24,255 bases of DNA from the NCBI GenBank assembly GCA_003024985.2, contig PXIH01S0001251.1; one strand, written 5' to 3'. Positions 1-9,543 of the stretch are shown one piece after another (the first letter of the stretch is position 1; every line of letters starts with the position of its first letter). Below the pieces are notes generated by a model. The model saw only the letters and a program-made list of their open reading frames with translations. It was not told the origin of the DNA and did not search any database. This stretch comes from Euperipatoides rowelli (Eukaryota; Onychophora; Udeonychophora; Euonychophora; Peripatopsidae). A program made the position numbers and the translations under genes.

Positions 1-265
1 TTCCCTGGCTGGACATGTCAGGACCCCAAAGTTCCTGGACAACTCATTTTTTGGTAGTGCACATGGTAAGCAGCCCAAGGTAGGACATCAGCCTCTCTTT
101 AGTGGTGGCCCAACTTCCTGCTTACTAGGATCAGAGTCCAAGAGGTGACAAGCAAAACGAATATTGTGACAGTAGGCAGCCAAGTTGGTTTGCAGCCATG
201 ATATTGCCCAAATAATGTAATTTGGCAGTTCCTTGACCAAAGTTCTTGGGAAACAAACAGGTAAG
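1..265. other. GC-richer, stop-poor patch; possible exon(s), strand unresolved
   Basis: This stretch is clearly richer in G+C than the DNA after it. On the plus strand the frame starting at base 2 is open to a TGA at 146-148 and passes a donor-like ATG|GTAAGC at 65/66; another strong donor-like CAG|GTAAGG lies at 260/261. On the minus strand all three frames are open for 100-155 bases; the longest runs from about 265 down to about 96 and includes TLVKELPNYIIW, and an acceptor-like TTTCCCAAG precedes it. Splice-like signals on both strands mean the strand cannot be chosen. I do not recognise a protein family. It could be an exon cut by the window edge, a non-coding exon or an old transposon fragment. 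Confidence 0.2.
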
Positions 266-323
266 GATAGTTCTGGGGTTAGGCTAAGCTAATTTAGTCC
301 TGCTTAGCCTAGACCGATCTTGT

Positions 324-337
324 GTTGTCATGGCAAC
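324..337. promoter_or_regulatory. X-box-like RFX binding site
   Basis: GTTGTCATGGCAAC is an imperfect palindrome that matches every position of the published RFX/DAF-19 X-box consensus GTHNYYATRRNAAC. In animals such sites lie in promoters of ciliary genes. Here it sits about 60-70 bases from the GC-richer patch at 1-265, so it would be upstream of a minus-strand gene there. Function is inferred from the motif alone. Confidence 0.4.
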
Positions 338-1446
338 ACTGATAGTTCTAACAAGTAGTATTCTCTATCTCTTCTCACTCTTGGCTATTGCTAATCATAT
401 TATTATGGGATAATACATAGGATGTGATATGTTAATACTAGCAATAGGCTAGTTACTAATAATAATAATAGGCCTATGTCATATTGTACCTTGTCTGTGG
501 AGCAAACTCCACAGCACCTTACTAGCTTACCTCTGCTGTGTGTAGCTTGTGATGAGACACAGTTGTATTCCTAATTAGGGTTACAACTATGACCTCATTA
601 CAAAATCTCTAATTAGTTTAATAAAATCATTAGAATGATGGATTTAGTTGTAGCAGGACTGTGATAGAATCATTAAAATATATTTACTTTAGATTTGTTT
701 AAAATAAAATAAAAACATTTCATAAAGAACATGTGACTGTTTTATTGAGTCCATATGACTTCATATATTATGTATCATTGAAGATCTTTTATTAGAAATA
801 TACATGACCCAAATTCTAAAATATGTGCTGTTTCTAAGAATTCTGACATTCTTTGGATTAAAAAAAAAAGTTTAGTGTCATATCCTGAAATTTAGTCTGG
901 TTAATTTGAAACGAAACATCTGTAGACATCATACAACTACATTTTTTAATTTTTTTTAAAAAACATACTGTAATTGGAATTAATAGACCTATATAATATA
1001 TATCAGGTAGGGGGGGGGGCAACTAATTTTTACATTCTACTTTGCCATTGAAAATCTATTAGTAATCTACTCTTTCAAAAATTCCAGGGGAGGGGGCAAT
1101 AGGAGGTGAACCAATATTTTGTACAGAGTCATTTCATGGTTGATTCACCTAAGTGGAGGGGATTATAAAATAAAAGGTCAAGTGCCTGAAATTATAATTA
1201 TAAATTATGAACAAATATTGTAATTATGATGATTTTTTGTTTTTATACTTTGCTGTTTTTATTTTATTTTTGTAAATAAAATATTTAATTTTATAGGCTA
1301 TAGGCTATTAAAAAAATTGATAGCATACTGTCTATGTTTGGGTGAGGCCCATATTCCTTAGAAACAATCAACCTGTTACATTTCAAACGAATGTTTATCT
1401 TTGTAGACATTAGAAAGAAAACAAATGAAATTTACTTTTTTTTAAT
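338..1446. other. AT-rich non-coding stretch
   Basis: No gene is supported here. It contains a short (AAT)n run near 457-472, several AATAAA-like words (about 620 and 700), A/T homopolymers, a 10-G run at 1010-1019 and a G-rich spot near 1086-1097. A weak minus-strand exon-like interval near 535-575 has a GTAAGC donor, but all three of its frames are open, so it carries little weight. Confidence 0.5.
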
Positions 1447-1690
1447 TAGCAACTAGCAAATAAGCCCATTACAGGAGCATCAAACAGTTTCTAAAAATAG
1501 TTCCTAGATGGCGCTGTTACTGGCTTCGGAACANTCTCATAAGAGTTATGATTCTTAATCCTTAGTTCCCAGGCCGATTAGTCTGTTACATTAAAGTTTC
1601 TAAAAATAGTTCATAGATGGCACTGTTACCGGCTTCGGAAAATATTGGCTTCGGAACACTCTCTTTCCAATTAATATATAGGATTTGGAT
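1447..1690. repeat. Dispersed repeat with internal 109-bp duplication
   Basis: The block starts at AACTAGCAAATAA followed by CCATTACA. A roughly 46-base segment with TAGATGG, GCTGTTAC and GGCTTCGGAA occurs at 1487-1532 and again at 1596-1642, a period of 109 bases with few differences. The same ordered words (AACTAGCAAATAA, CCATTACA, ATAGATGGTGCT, GCTTCGGAA, ATTCCAATTAA) recur at 11960-12175, inside an element with hAT-like ends. No hAT-like ends were seen here. The n at 1534 lies at the edge of the first copy. Confidence 0.7.
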
Positions 1691-2279
1691 TATAAACAAA
1701 CTCCAATGTAATATGAAATTTTTTTTAATAATTATTACGGGAATTATTTTCACCAAGAAAATGATTAATTTATAACATAAAAAAATTAATTTAGCACTTT
1801 TTAGCTGTAAATTTCACAAGAAAACATATAAGAGCAACACACTTTTTAATTTTAAATGCTCATACCATTTTTTCCCCCTCGTGCATTTAAAGTTAATAGC
1901 GTGGTATCACCACTAACATATATGCAATTGTTTACTATTTATTAAAAGCAGAAGAGTATACAGTATACTGTATTTGTATAAAAGTGTATTAATACACCTA
2001 GCTAATAAAAACAGTTATTCTATTAGTATAAAAACAAACATTTAAATTTATTATTATTATTATTATTTTAATTAATGATTTTTCAATAGTTTTTGAAAAT
2101 TGGAACTTATTAGACAATTTGATTTAACAAATGTTCTCACTAATGAGTAAAAGGAAAACAAAAACACTTTCATTTTAAAATGGCTTAAAAAATAACAACT
2201 GATTGTTTAAAAATGGCAGCGTCCTTAGGTACGTAATTAAACAACAAAAATGTGTTTTTAATATTTATTTAGCGTTAAA
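1691..2279. other. AT-rich non-coding stretch
   Basis: This is low-complexity A+T-rich DNA with a (TTA)n-type run near 2047-2068. No open frame, splice-bounded exon or terminal repeat was recognised. Confidence 0.5.
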
Positions 2280-2307
2280 TATGCAATATTTTGCATTAAC
2301 GCAAGCC

Positions 2308-3136
2308 CTATTCAATTAATCTTTGTGCATAATTTAATTTATTTAACTCAATCTCTTTAGAAGTATGTCTCAAACATTTATCCAAATTATCAATATAATT
2401 TGTATTCAAGAAAACACACGCTTGAGCACAATAATTGATCAGAGGCATGCAGAAAATATTTATTTGCAACAACAAAAAAACTCCAAATAAATATGAGGAA
2501 ACAAATCTTAAGCATACAATGTGTATTTGATTTGCTAAATTCGGTAAAACGTAAGGCGAGAGTCTATGAAAATACTTCACAGCTTCTATAAGAGATCCAG
2601 CTAGATAAAACTCTGCAAAAAACCTGGGTGAACCCAATTTCAATAATTTAGTTTTTTCCTTAATAATCAAATCATTTTTAGCTATCCAGATTTTTATTGA
2701 CGTAATATTTTGTAGCGATGTATAATTATTAATTATTCTCAATGGAGAGTCAATGTGGATGTCATCACATAGCTATATTGAATTTTGACCACAAGTATCT
2801 ACAGTAAGTCTGATAAAAACAAATTAAATAGTGTTGCGGACGACACCGCACATTGTGATAGGCCGCAAGTATGTATTTTTGTGTTACAAATAAAAGAGAT
2901 TATTTTAACTACCACAGAACGAGAATATAATAAATCATTTAACCAATTAATGTGATGGTGAAAGAGAAATTTTTCATTTTTAACAATTTATTAATTGGGA
3001 CTGGGTCAAAAGCTTTTGAGAGATCAAAGTAAACTATCTCGACTGGGATACCCCAATCTCTCATACAAGTCAAACCATTGTTGGAAGCTAGAAGGCAAGA
3101 TTGTATAGAGTAACCACTTCTAAAGCCAACTTGCGG
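2308..3136 (-). pseudogene. RT pseudogene of outer retrotransposon, palm to C-terminus
   Basis: Reading down the minus strand from 3136 the frames give QVGFRSGYSIQSCLL and VYFDLSKAFD (motif A with its first catalytic aspartate). After a frameshift near 2955 comes a WLND..YSRSVVVKI segment, then GLSQCAVSSATLFNLFLSDL at about 2868-2803 (the GVPQGSVLGP motif, degraded). The catalytic box is at about 2761-2775. The long open frame 2742-2308 (144 codons, starting in frame with TTG rather than ATG) continues with a thumb-like segment ending KTKLLKLGSPR. It ends with a PLINYCAQACVFLN..NIDNLDKC-like stretch and AQRLIE, matching the usual C-terminal region of these RTs. The frame ends in TAG at 2308-2310 where a leucine is expected. 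Confidence 0.75.
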
Positions 3137-3210
3137 TTTATTATTATTAAAACCTTTATTGGTATAACAACAAATTAGATCATTACAAATGCAAAATACA
3201 ACAAATTTCA

Positions 3211-3273
3211 ATAAATGTCCCCCTCACCAATATAAATGTCCCCCTCACCAATATAAATGTCCCCCTCACCAAT
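3211..3273 (+). repeat. 21-bp tandem repeat, three copies
   Basis: Three nearly identical 21-base units containing TGTCCCCCTCACCAAT run at 3211-3231, 3232-3252 and 3253-3273. A related half-unit (AATTCAATAAATATCCCCCT) lies at 3301-3320, overlapping the stop codon of the inner retrotransposon. The array therefore lies in that element's 3' untranslated region and may be characteristic of its family. Confidence 0.85.
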
Positions 3274-3303
3274 ACAAATACAAAAAACAAAGCATAATAA
3301 AAT

Positions 3304-4844
3304 TCAATAAATATCCCCCTCCCAACCGTAATTATATTTCTCTGCAAATCTATTTCTAAAATATTCCCTTAACATGTTACAAAATTTAGATTTCAAAGTA
3401 ACATTTCTAATATTTTTTGGCAGCAAATTAAAAATCCTAGCTTCAATGATTACAGGTGATTTATCTGTACGCTTTAATCTAGTCAGACTGTTTAATAACT
3501 GCCATTTCTATTATTGGTAAATTTTACAGAATTATTTAATTTTGGCAAATTAAAATATCTTCTGGCACATAAATCAATTTACATTTTTTATAATTATATC
3601 TAGCCCATACCAATTCATTGCCCAACAACTCCAATCTCTCAATATAATTATTTTTTTATTAGTCCTTAAGGCAAACAGAATCTGTCTGGTACACTCTCTC
3701 TCTACTTTTTCCAAAGCAATATACTGCACGATGGAAGGTGCCCAACAAATAGAACCATAGTCAAGTACAGGAACCACATATATAAATTCTTATCAATACA
3801 TTCGGATCAATGCCCTCAATGCTATATCTAATAGAGCACCATGCACACTTACTTTTCAATACAAGTTTATCGGAATATTCCTGAAATTTACATTTTTGGT
3901 CAATAATTAGACCAAGAATTTTAACATTGGAATTTGCTGGAATTGCTACTCCACCCATACTATACTCTGTGATAGGCCTACTGCATTGACTGCCAATCGA
4001 TCTATCAAATCTGACATGTTCAGATTTAGCTGAGTTAATGTACAGATTATTGTTTTCCTCACCAACCCAAAATTAAATCCAAGTCAGATTGTAATTTACT
4101 ACAGTCATCATCATTATTAATACTTAATCCACATGTAGTGTCATCATAATATTGTAACAAACCAACATGTTCAACACATTTTGGAAGATCACTAACATAA
4201 GCATTGTACAATAAAGGATTGTATACACCACCCGTACAACTTCAACATTGATAGGGACATTATTAGACACAGCTGTATTCCCATTCCCAGAACATGAATA
4301 TTTAACATAAAAGCATCTTCTTTTAAAATTATCATCTATTATATTTACTAATCCCTGATTTATTCCCATACAACACAGTTTTCTCAATAATTTATCATGA
4401 TTTAAACATCCAAAAGCATCTGAAAAATCTAGAGCTACCAAATCATAACAAACAATATCAACAGAGTCCAATGCAATAAAAATGTTATGTAACAATATCA
4501 CAAGTAGAATCTCGCAACTTCTATTTTTTACATATCCAAATTGTTCATTAGGAATGCAATTATTTATCACCAAAAGTGATTCAAAATTAAGAATAATCAT
4601 TTTATCAAATATATATGATACATTAGAGTTAAGTGAGATGGGTCTATAAGATCCAAGGTTTACCACACTTAAATATGGGTCTAACTTCACTAATCTTCAT
4701 CTGTTCTGGAAGCTCTCTATTTCTGAGAATAAATGAGAACAAATAAAAGAGCGGCACCACCAATGCAGAAATCATTTTTTTTAGTATCACCAAAGGAATT
4801 GAAAAGGGACCAGAAGCCTTATAAATACCCATGACCCTAACAAT
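3304..4844 (-). pseudogene. RT pseudogene of inner retrotransposon
   Basis: Motifs follow in the normal order on the minus strand. KASGPFSIP is near 4793-4824 and SYRPISL near 4632-4649. LDFSDAF (motif A) is at 4412-4432, followed toward the 5' end of the plus strand by CLNHDKLLRKL. A PLLYNAYVSDLP segment lies near 4185-4240, and the catalytic box YYDD at 4140-4151 keeps both aspartates. A thumb region follows, with SAKSEHVRF and NVKILGLIIDQ, then LDYGSICWAPS and YIERLELLGNELVW. The C-terminal run EARIFNLLPKNIRN ends at the TGA at 3304-3306. At least four frameshifts are needed (near 4685, 4235, 4068 and 3770, with another near 3640). The protein therefore cannot be made. Confidence 0.85.
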
Positions 4845-5170
4845 ACTCAAATGGCATTTGATATATGGTTTCAAAAGATTCAAAACCAGACGTTCAGTTA
4901 TTTTGCTAATAGCACTCATATGCTTATAAGATGATAGTTAGCTATATTATTAAGGTTATTTTTCTTGTGCACTAGAACAATGAATGAATCCTTCAAGACA
5001 CGGGGACCTTGCCAAAAATTATAGTAGCATTTATAAAAAAAAGTCTAGGAATGACAGAATAAAAACATTGGGAATGTTATCTGATCCCTGTACAAATTTT
5101 GGTGTTAATTTTGAAATCACAGAAAATAAATCACCCATTTGAATTAATTTACTGTATGTGGTTCTATATT
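4845..5170 (-). pseudogene. RT pseudogene of outer retrotransposon, N-terminal part
   Basis: On the minus strand a frame from about 5165 encodes a GDLFSVISKL then GSDNIPN segment, which matches the conserved 'K..GPDGIP' entry to the non-LTR RT domain. A frameshift in the A/T-rich tract near 5035-5045 is followed by HKKNN..NIANYHLIS (the NYRPIS motif, with the arginine and proline replaced) and by ISKITERLVLNLLKPYI. The reading stops at 4845, in a serine codon, where the sequence changes to that of the inserted element. I see no upstream endonuclease domain, so the element was 5'-truncated or its 5' half has decayed beyond recognition. Confidence 0.75.
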
Positions 5171-5750
5171 CTCATAAGTAACATGTTTGTTACTACTATT
5201 TTTAAATTTTTAAACAAGAAAAAAAAAAAGTCTTACATTTAAATGTTTTATGTCACATTTCTAGAAATCCATTTTCTGTGTAGTATGACAAATACTTTAA
5301 ATTGTTTGTACGGTTTTTTTTTTTTTTTTAGTAAGCTTAATTAATTTTATCTAATTTCTGGTCCAATGTTTTTTTCTTCTTCTTTAGATTTTTATACTGT
5401 GATTAAATGAATTGTGAATATTAATCCACTTCCCAAATAAACAGTTTCAGGATAATCCATCGTTTTACTGTACCTCATATCAACCCCACCTCCTCATGCC
5501 TTTATTATAAATATTTTACAAAATCTCTTTATGTAATCTCTTCGTTCATAATTACTGAAATAATCTCAAACCCTTCAGCTGTCCTCATCATTTGTTTTAA
5601 ATTGAAATTTATTGTTTCGTTTATTGCATCAATTTTTTTTTTATATCAATCTTTTTCAAATCATTTTTATATTTTGAATTTCATTCTTATAAGATAGTTT
5701 TGAGTGATGAGTCGGGCAGATGTGTTAGTTGACAAGTACTAAATGATTGC
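5171..5750. other. AT-rich stretch with poly-A and poly-T tracts
   Basis: Long A and T runs occur near 5219-5229, 5316-5330 and 5631-5642. A strong acceptor-like pyrimidine tract ends TTCTTCTTCTTTAG at 5374-5387, but no open frame with a donor follows. No gene was recognised. Confidence 0.5.
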
Positions 5751-5752
5751 TG

Positions 5753-5836
5753 AGACTAGATTAGTTCTTGCTGCCTGCCAGTCTATTTAAGACTAAGGCC
5801 AGACTAGATTAGTATTGATGCCAGTCTATTAAAACA
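5753..5836 (+). repeat. 48-bp direct duplication
   Basis: AGACTAGATTAGT, then a TTGATGCC or CTTGCTGCC variant, then CCAGTCTATT, occurs from 5753 and again from 5801. This is a single degenerate tandem duplication with a period of about 48 bases. No function is suggested. Confidence 0.6.
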
Positions 5837-6142
5837 CTTGACATCCCAAACTATTAGTTACAAAATTATGTTAATCTAATTTATTTAGAAGTCATTATGT
5901 CAAATGTTTAACAATTATTACAAATACCAACTCTATAATACTTATATTTAAAAAAAAAATAGTTTAACCTAGTAATGAAATATTTCTAAAAATTTTCATT
6001 TGAGTTTTCAAGCGATCTCAAATTATGTAATTGATTTAAATATTACAAGTGTTGATTAGTTTTTCTCTTTCAATCATCAGCCAATCTTATATTCTTTTAA
6101 ATAAAATTGAAATACGATATATTGTACCTTATGTAAACAGGA

Positions 6143-6302
6143 GCGCATGACTTGTGTTTTGATCTGACTTGGGTTTTGATCACATGACTTGGGTTTTGAT
6201 CACATGGCTTGGGTTTTGATCACATGGCTTGGGTTTTGATCAAATGGCTTAGGTTTTTCATCACATGACTTGTGTTTTAATCATGTGACTTGGGTTTTGA
6301 TC
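6143..6302 (+). repeat. 20-bp tandem array, about eight copies
   Basis: The consensus unit is CACATGACTTGGGTTTTGAT. Copies at 6181-6200, 6201-6220 and 6221-6240 are exactly 20 bases long; flanking units are 17-21 bases and more diverged. Each unit carries a CACATGACTT or CATGTGACTT E-box-like core. It is a minisatellite with no sign of coding. Confidence 0.9.
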
Positions 6303-6365
6303 AGAAAGATGGGGTAGATAGATGTCAAATAATTCATCATGCTTCACTGAGGTTTTTGAAAAACG

Positions 6366-6414
6366 GCCAAGCGTAAAAAAAAACATACGCTTGGCAAGCG
6401 TATGTTTTTTTTTA
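6366..6414. repeat. Perfect 20-bp hairpin with an overlapping competing hairpin
   Basis: 6374-6393 (T, nine A, CATACGCTTG) is the exact reverse complement of 6395-6414 with a single-base centre, giving a 41-base palindrome. A second pairing is also possible: GCCAAGCGTA at 6366-6375 with TACGCTTGGC at 6386-6395. The two stems share bases, so only one can form at a time. A run of nine T near the end resembles a bacterial terminator, but in this eukaryotic context it is more likely a palindrome from a repeat or a slippage product. Confidence 0.85.
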
Positions 6415-6420
6415 TCATAT

Positions 6421-8578
6421 GATAATCATAAACTAGAGAATGGCATAGCCTATACATCTATTTCATTTAATCATTAAATTACAAATGGTTGGTAGATATA
6501 TTTCATTCAATTTTTAAAGTGGTTAGAAATGAAGCAAAAATTTCATTCAAATTGTTATATTATTTTTAATTTGGTCAATTTATCGTTACATCTAGACACT
6601 GTTTGTTTTTAAACACTTTAAAATAATTGGCTTTTTTTTTTTAATTCTAATAGTATATATTTAAATTAAATATAAACTTTGTTAAATTACTTAATTTTAA
6701 AAATCACGTTAATAGCTTTGCAATGTTTTAGCCCAGGTAATTTTGAATGGGCACTCCAGCCATCTGGTTTTACTGACCACACGGTTAATGGACTGGACAT
6801 ATTTAATTATATGATTATGAATTATATTAAGAAGTTGGAAGTAGTGGACATTGCATCATAGATACATTGCATAAGTTACTTCTCTCCAATCTTAAGAGCT
6901 ACACATGTATCTCTATAGCCTAATTACAATATAATATAATTAGTTTTATATTTTTTATGATCAGAAAAATAAACATTCTGTTGCCAGTGCCACACAGGGT
7001 ATTGATTGAGTTGTGGTGTCAGCGGTTCGCTAACAATTTTTAAAGCAAATAGTTTTCAATTAGATGTGCGCTCAATGCCGGATTTAAATTTTTTTTCAAT
7101 GGACTTCACCTCACACAACACTAGATCCAGCAGAAGCTACCTTCTTTCCATTTCCTGTCTGCAACAATTCATCAAGAGATCATGTGATTGACAGATTGTG
7201 AAATTGATATAATCTGAGCAAAGATAACTTCTTTGGTTCTGAGACATATTAGGTTTAATGAATCTATTTACATTTGCATTCATACTTTTTTTTTCTCTCA
7301 ACAATTCCTATCTCGGTGGCCAGGTGAATTTCTTTATTTTTTCTATGATTACAGAATATTCAATTTTTTATCTCAAATTTGCAAACATAACTCCGTCTCC
7401 AAATTACTTTGATATAACGCCAGTTAATCATTATTTATATTGCGATTATCTATTTGATATGATCTGAACAAATAATATTCAAGCCAAAGGGAATCATAAA
7501 CAAGAAATTATGAAGTCTTTAAGTTATTATCTGTATTACTTATTATTACTATTTTTAAACTGAAAAAAATACTTTTAAAGTCTTGAATGAAACACATGAT
7601 TACATAATGACATCTATTAATAGCATTTAATGTAGGCTATGTAACATTTGAAGACATAATTTAACCACATAGGCTAATTGAATAACTTTATCGATAATGC
7701 AAACTACCACTAGCCTACATTATGTGTAGTCGTTAAAATAGGATTACAATAAATTGAAATGCACTTTAATAGTGTTCACAACCACAAATTGTGATCAAGA
7801 TCTAGAAGAACATGTTTACGAAGATCCCTAGACAACTCCAACACTTAGACATTGGTTGTAAACAGAGATAGGTGTGGCAAGTATGGGATCCAAAATGCAA
7901 GTGCTGCCATATAGTATGAATAAAAGGTGAATAGAAGGTAATGAAAAAAAATTCCAGAAAATATAAAACATATTGGAATATTTTTCACCACAACTCAGCA
8001 TAATGCAATGCCAGAGGGATGCTAGCGTTACGAGTCATTAGTTGGAAATATGATAAGGGGGGGGGGGGGTCTATTAATTCTCTGATAGTTTTGCATTGTA
8101 TTTCTTTTTATACGGTAGCCTACGTTTAAAATAAATATATAATAGATAATTATTATGAAAATTCAATTTTATTATTTTATAACTAATGAAATGATTGCAA
8201 ACTAGGCTAGATGATTCATACTTAGTGACATCTGGTGGGGATAGGTGTGTTTGTCGGTAAAGAGAATTTAGTTGTAATTTGTCATTTCTGAACATTGTCC
8301 TAATTACTGAATAAATTACAGAATTATTAGGAAAATCATTTTATAAAAAAATATTAAGCCATAATATTAGCTAATAGGCTACTGTAGACAGGAAAATACT
8401 AATGATGGAAGACCCTATATATCCTGTATAGCCTATATATAGTTTATATTTATCTTCAGATCATAAAATCTATTAAAAATGAAAAATTATATCATTAGAT
8501 GATTGCACGTTCTCCGAGGTCATTGTTTAAGGGCAGGTTAGGCTTCATTGAGAGATAGTTTGTATGAAAACTATCATA
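6421..8578. other. AT-rich region with no supported gene
   Basis: Open frames at 6679-6861, 7006-7191 and 7258-7467 (plus) and 8074-8295 (minus) are short and AT-driven. They have no recognisable domains or paired splice sites. A GC-richer patch at 6985-7150 is open for about 40 codons on the minus strand, with no family match. A 13-G run lies at 8057-8069. TAATGTAGGCTATG at 7629 and TAGCCTACATTA near 7712 form a short inverted pair. Confidence 0.5.
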
Positions 8579-8586
8579 TTTTAGTG

Positions 8587-8690
8587 CAGTGTTTCTTAAA
8601 CTGGGGTCCGGGGTCCCCTGAGTGTCTGTGTGAATAATAGTCAGGGATCTGTGAGCGAGGAGAATTCTAAGCAGCCTACTTTTTTTAAAA
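8587..8690 (+). mobile_element. Solo hAT-like 5' terminus (partial element)
   Basis: CAGTGTTTCTTAAACTGGGG followed by TCCGGGGTCCCC has the form of many animal hAT transposon ends (CAG, then TTCTCAAACT, then a GC-rich subterminal stretch). A matching inverted end was not found downstream, so the element would be truncated on its right. The end at 8690 is arbitrary. The minus-strand open frame across this region (8495-8752) is a by-product. Confidence 0.4.
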
Positions 8691-9243
8691 GAAAAATTAG
8701 TTTTTTTATTTTCTAAAAAAAAATGGGAGCATTTTTTTTTTAAATTGGTCAAAAAAGATTTTATAAATATTTATCTTATTTTTTTTTTTATTATGTATAG
8801 CCAGCCTACTGTTAGATTTAAAATTTCAATGACTCTGATAGGCTATATTTACTTTAACATTCTGCAACTCAATTCATAGTAGGCTACTGGCAGGTGGTGT
8901 ATTTGAATTTCCTGTTGCTAATAAAAAAAAAGATGATCGCATTGTATTCATTTCAAATGAAGTTACAGATTGAACCAAAGGCGGCCATGTTTGGCTCTGC
9001 TGTTATTAAATAATTTATGAATGTAAAATTATATGAAATTAATAAGTGGGCTATAATTTGTGTAATAAACTTGTTTTATTCAAAACAATGGACATTTTGT
9101 TTACATGTTAAATAAATATAGGTTACAAATAAGAATAGACGCAATTAACATAACTGCCGTATATATGTACAGTATATTTAAAAAAAAAAAAATGTTGGAA
9201 GATAAACAGATGCAGATAATCATTATGAATAGGATTGTAAACG
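8691..9243. other. AT-rich non-coding stretch
   Basis: Poly-T and poly-A tracts occur near 8730-8740, 8779-8789 and 9180-9191. I see no exon with paired splice signals and no recognised repeat ends. The 66-codon plus-strand frame at 9105 is lysine/isoleucine-rich by composition and is not credible. Confidence 0.5.
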
Positions 9244-9253
9244 TATCATTAAC

Positions 9254-9479
9254 CTTCGAGCGAGTGCGCTGTCTAATATTTTACGACAAATCCAAATTTT
9301 TATAAAATGTGTCGATGTGTAGAGTCTTGTGGGTTTATCTCTGCCTTCTATTCTTAAAACTAACCCACCACTACAATATTGGTAGATTTTTACCATGCAC
9401 TTAGCTCATTTATAGTTATTTTTTAGAATTCTTTGTAAAAATGCGTCAACATACATTTTACGACACGTGCTCGCTGAAG
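9254..9479. mobile_element. Short foldback element with GC-rich imperfect TIRs
   Basis: The left end CTTCGAGCGAGTGCGCTGTC (9254-9273) pairs with the right end, which in reverse complement reads CTTCAGCGAGCACGTGTCGT, with small gaps. A shorter central hairpin (GTGGGTTTA near 9329, TAACCCAC near 9362) lies near the midpoint. TTTTACGACA occurs in direct orientation near both ends. The pairing may extend a few bases outward (ATCTTAC versus ATCATTAAC). No target-site duplication was found, so superfamily is unknown. Confidence 0.45.
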
Positions 9480-9543
9480 TAAGATTTTTTTCCATATTAA
9501 ATAATGGAAAAGAATGTGAGCTTCTATGAAATGCTATCAATAT

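Larger units (their letters stand above)
3137..4844 (-). mobile_element. Inner 5'-truncated non-LTR retrotransposon with TAA-type tail
   Basis: A second CR1/L2/Jockey-like element of about 1.7 kb lies entirely within the outer one. Its 5' end, at about 4844 on the minus strand, falls just before the RT entry motif, so the endonuclease part is missing, as expected from incomplete reverse transcription. Its 3' end reads AATAAAGGTTTT followed by a short TAA repeat, and then outer-element coding sequence resumes at 3136. No target-site duplication is evident. Because it interrupts the outer element, it inserted later; it is also the better preserved of the two. Confidence 0.8.
2280..5170 (-). mobile_element. 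Outer non-LTR retrotransposon remnant, interrupted by a second element
   Basis: Reverse-transcriptase (RT) motifs of one element run on the minus strand from about 5170 to 4845, stop, and resume at 3136 down to about 2308. Between them lies a different retrotransposon (3137-4844). Removing the insert brings the sequence encoding LLKPYIKCHLS directly before that encoding PQVGFRSGYS, which is the normal order in CR1/L2/Jockey-type RTs (a lysine/proline-rich segment, then QxGFRxGxS). The remnant has several frameshifts and stops, no endonuclease domain and no clear 3' tail, so it is dead and truncated at both ends. The clade within the CR1/L2/Jockey group is not resolved. The outer limits are approximate. 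Confidence 0.8.

Noticed and set aside
2308-2742. 144-codon minus-strand frame as a novel membrane protein gene
   Set aside because: Its first half continues the outer RT after the catalytic box (KTKLLKLGSPR) and its second half matches the usual RT C-terminal region (INYCAQA..NIDNLDK..AQRLIE). The hydrophobic stretch is part of that.
2832-2843. Shared 12-mer AGTGTTGCGGAC, inverted near 22329-22340
   Set aside because: The first copy is coding sequence of the outer RT (the degraded GVPQG region) and the second lies inside the hAT element. No alignment extends beyond the short word.
6143-6302. CRISPR array
   Set aside because: The 20-bp units are directly contiguous with no unique spacers and lie in animal-like DNA.
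6374-6414. Rho-independent terminator
   Set aside because: The stem plus T-run shape fits, but the DNA is eukaryotic and there is no gene upstream. It is treated as a palindrome.
6930-7049. Minus-strand open frame across a GC-richer patch
   Set aside because: About 40 codons, no recognisable family and no paired splice sites. It was left inside the general non-coding entry.
7258-7467. 69-codon plus-strand open frame
   Set aside because: It is phenylalanine/isoleucine/tyrosine-rich from AT composition, with no domain and no splice context.
8057-8069. 13-G run as a G-quadruplex regulator
   Set aside because: An isolated homopolymer with no promoter or transcript context. Length is uncertain in assemblies.
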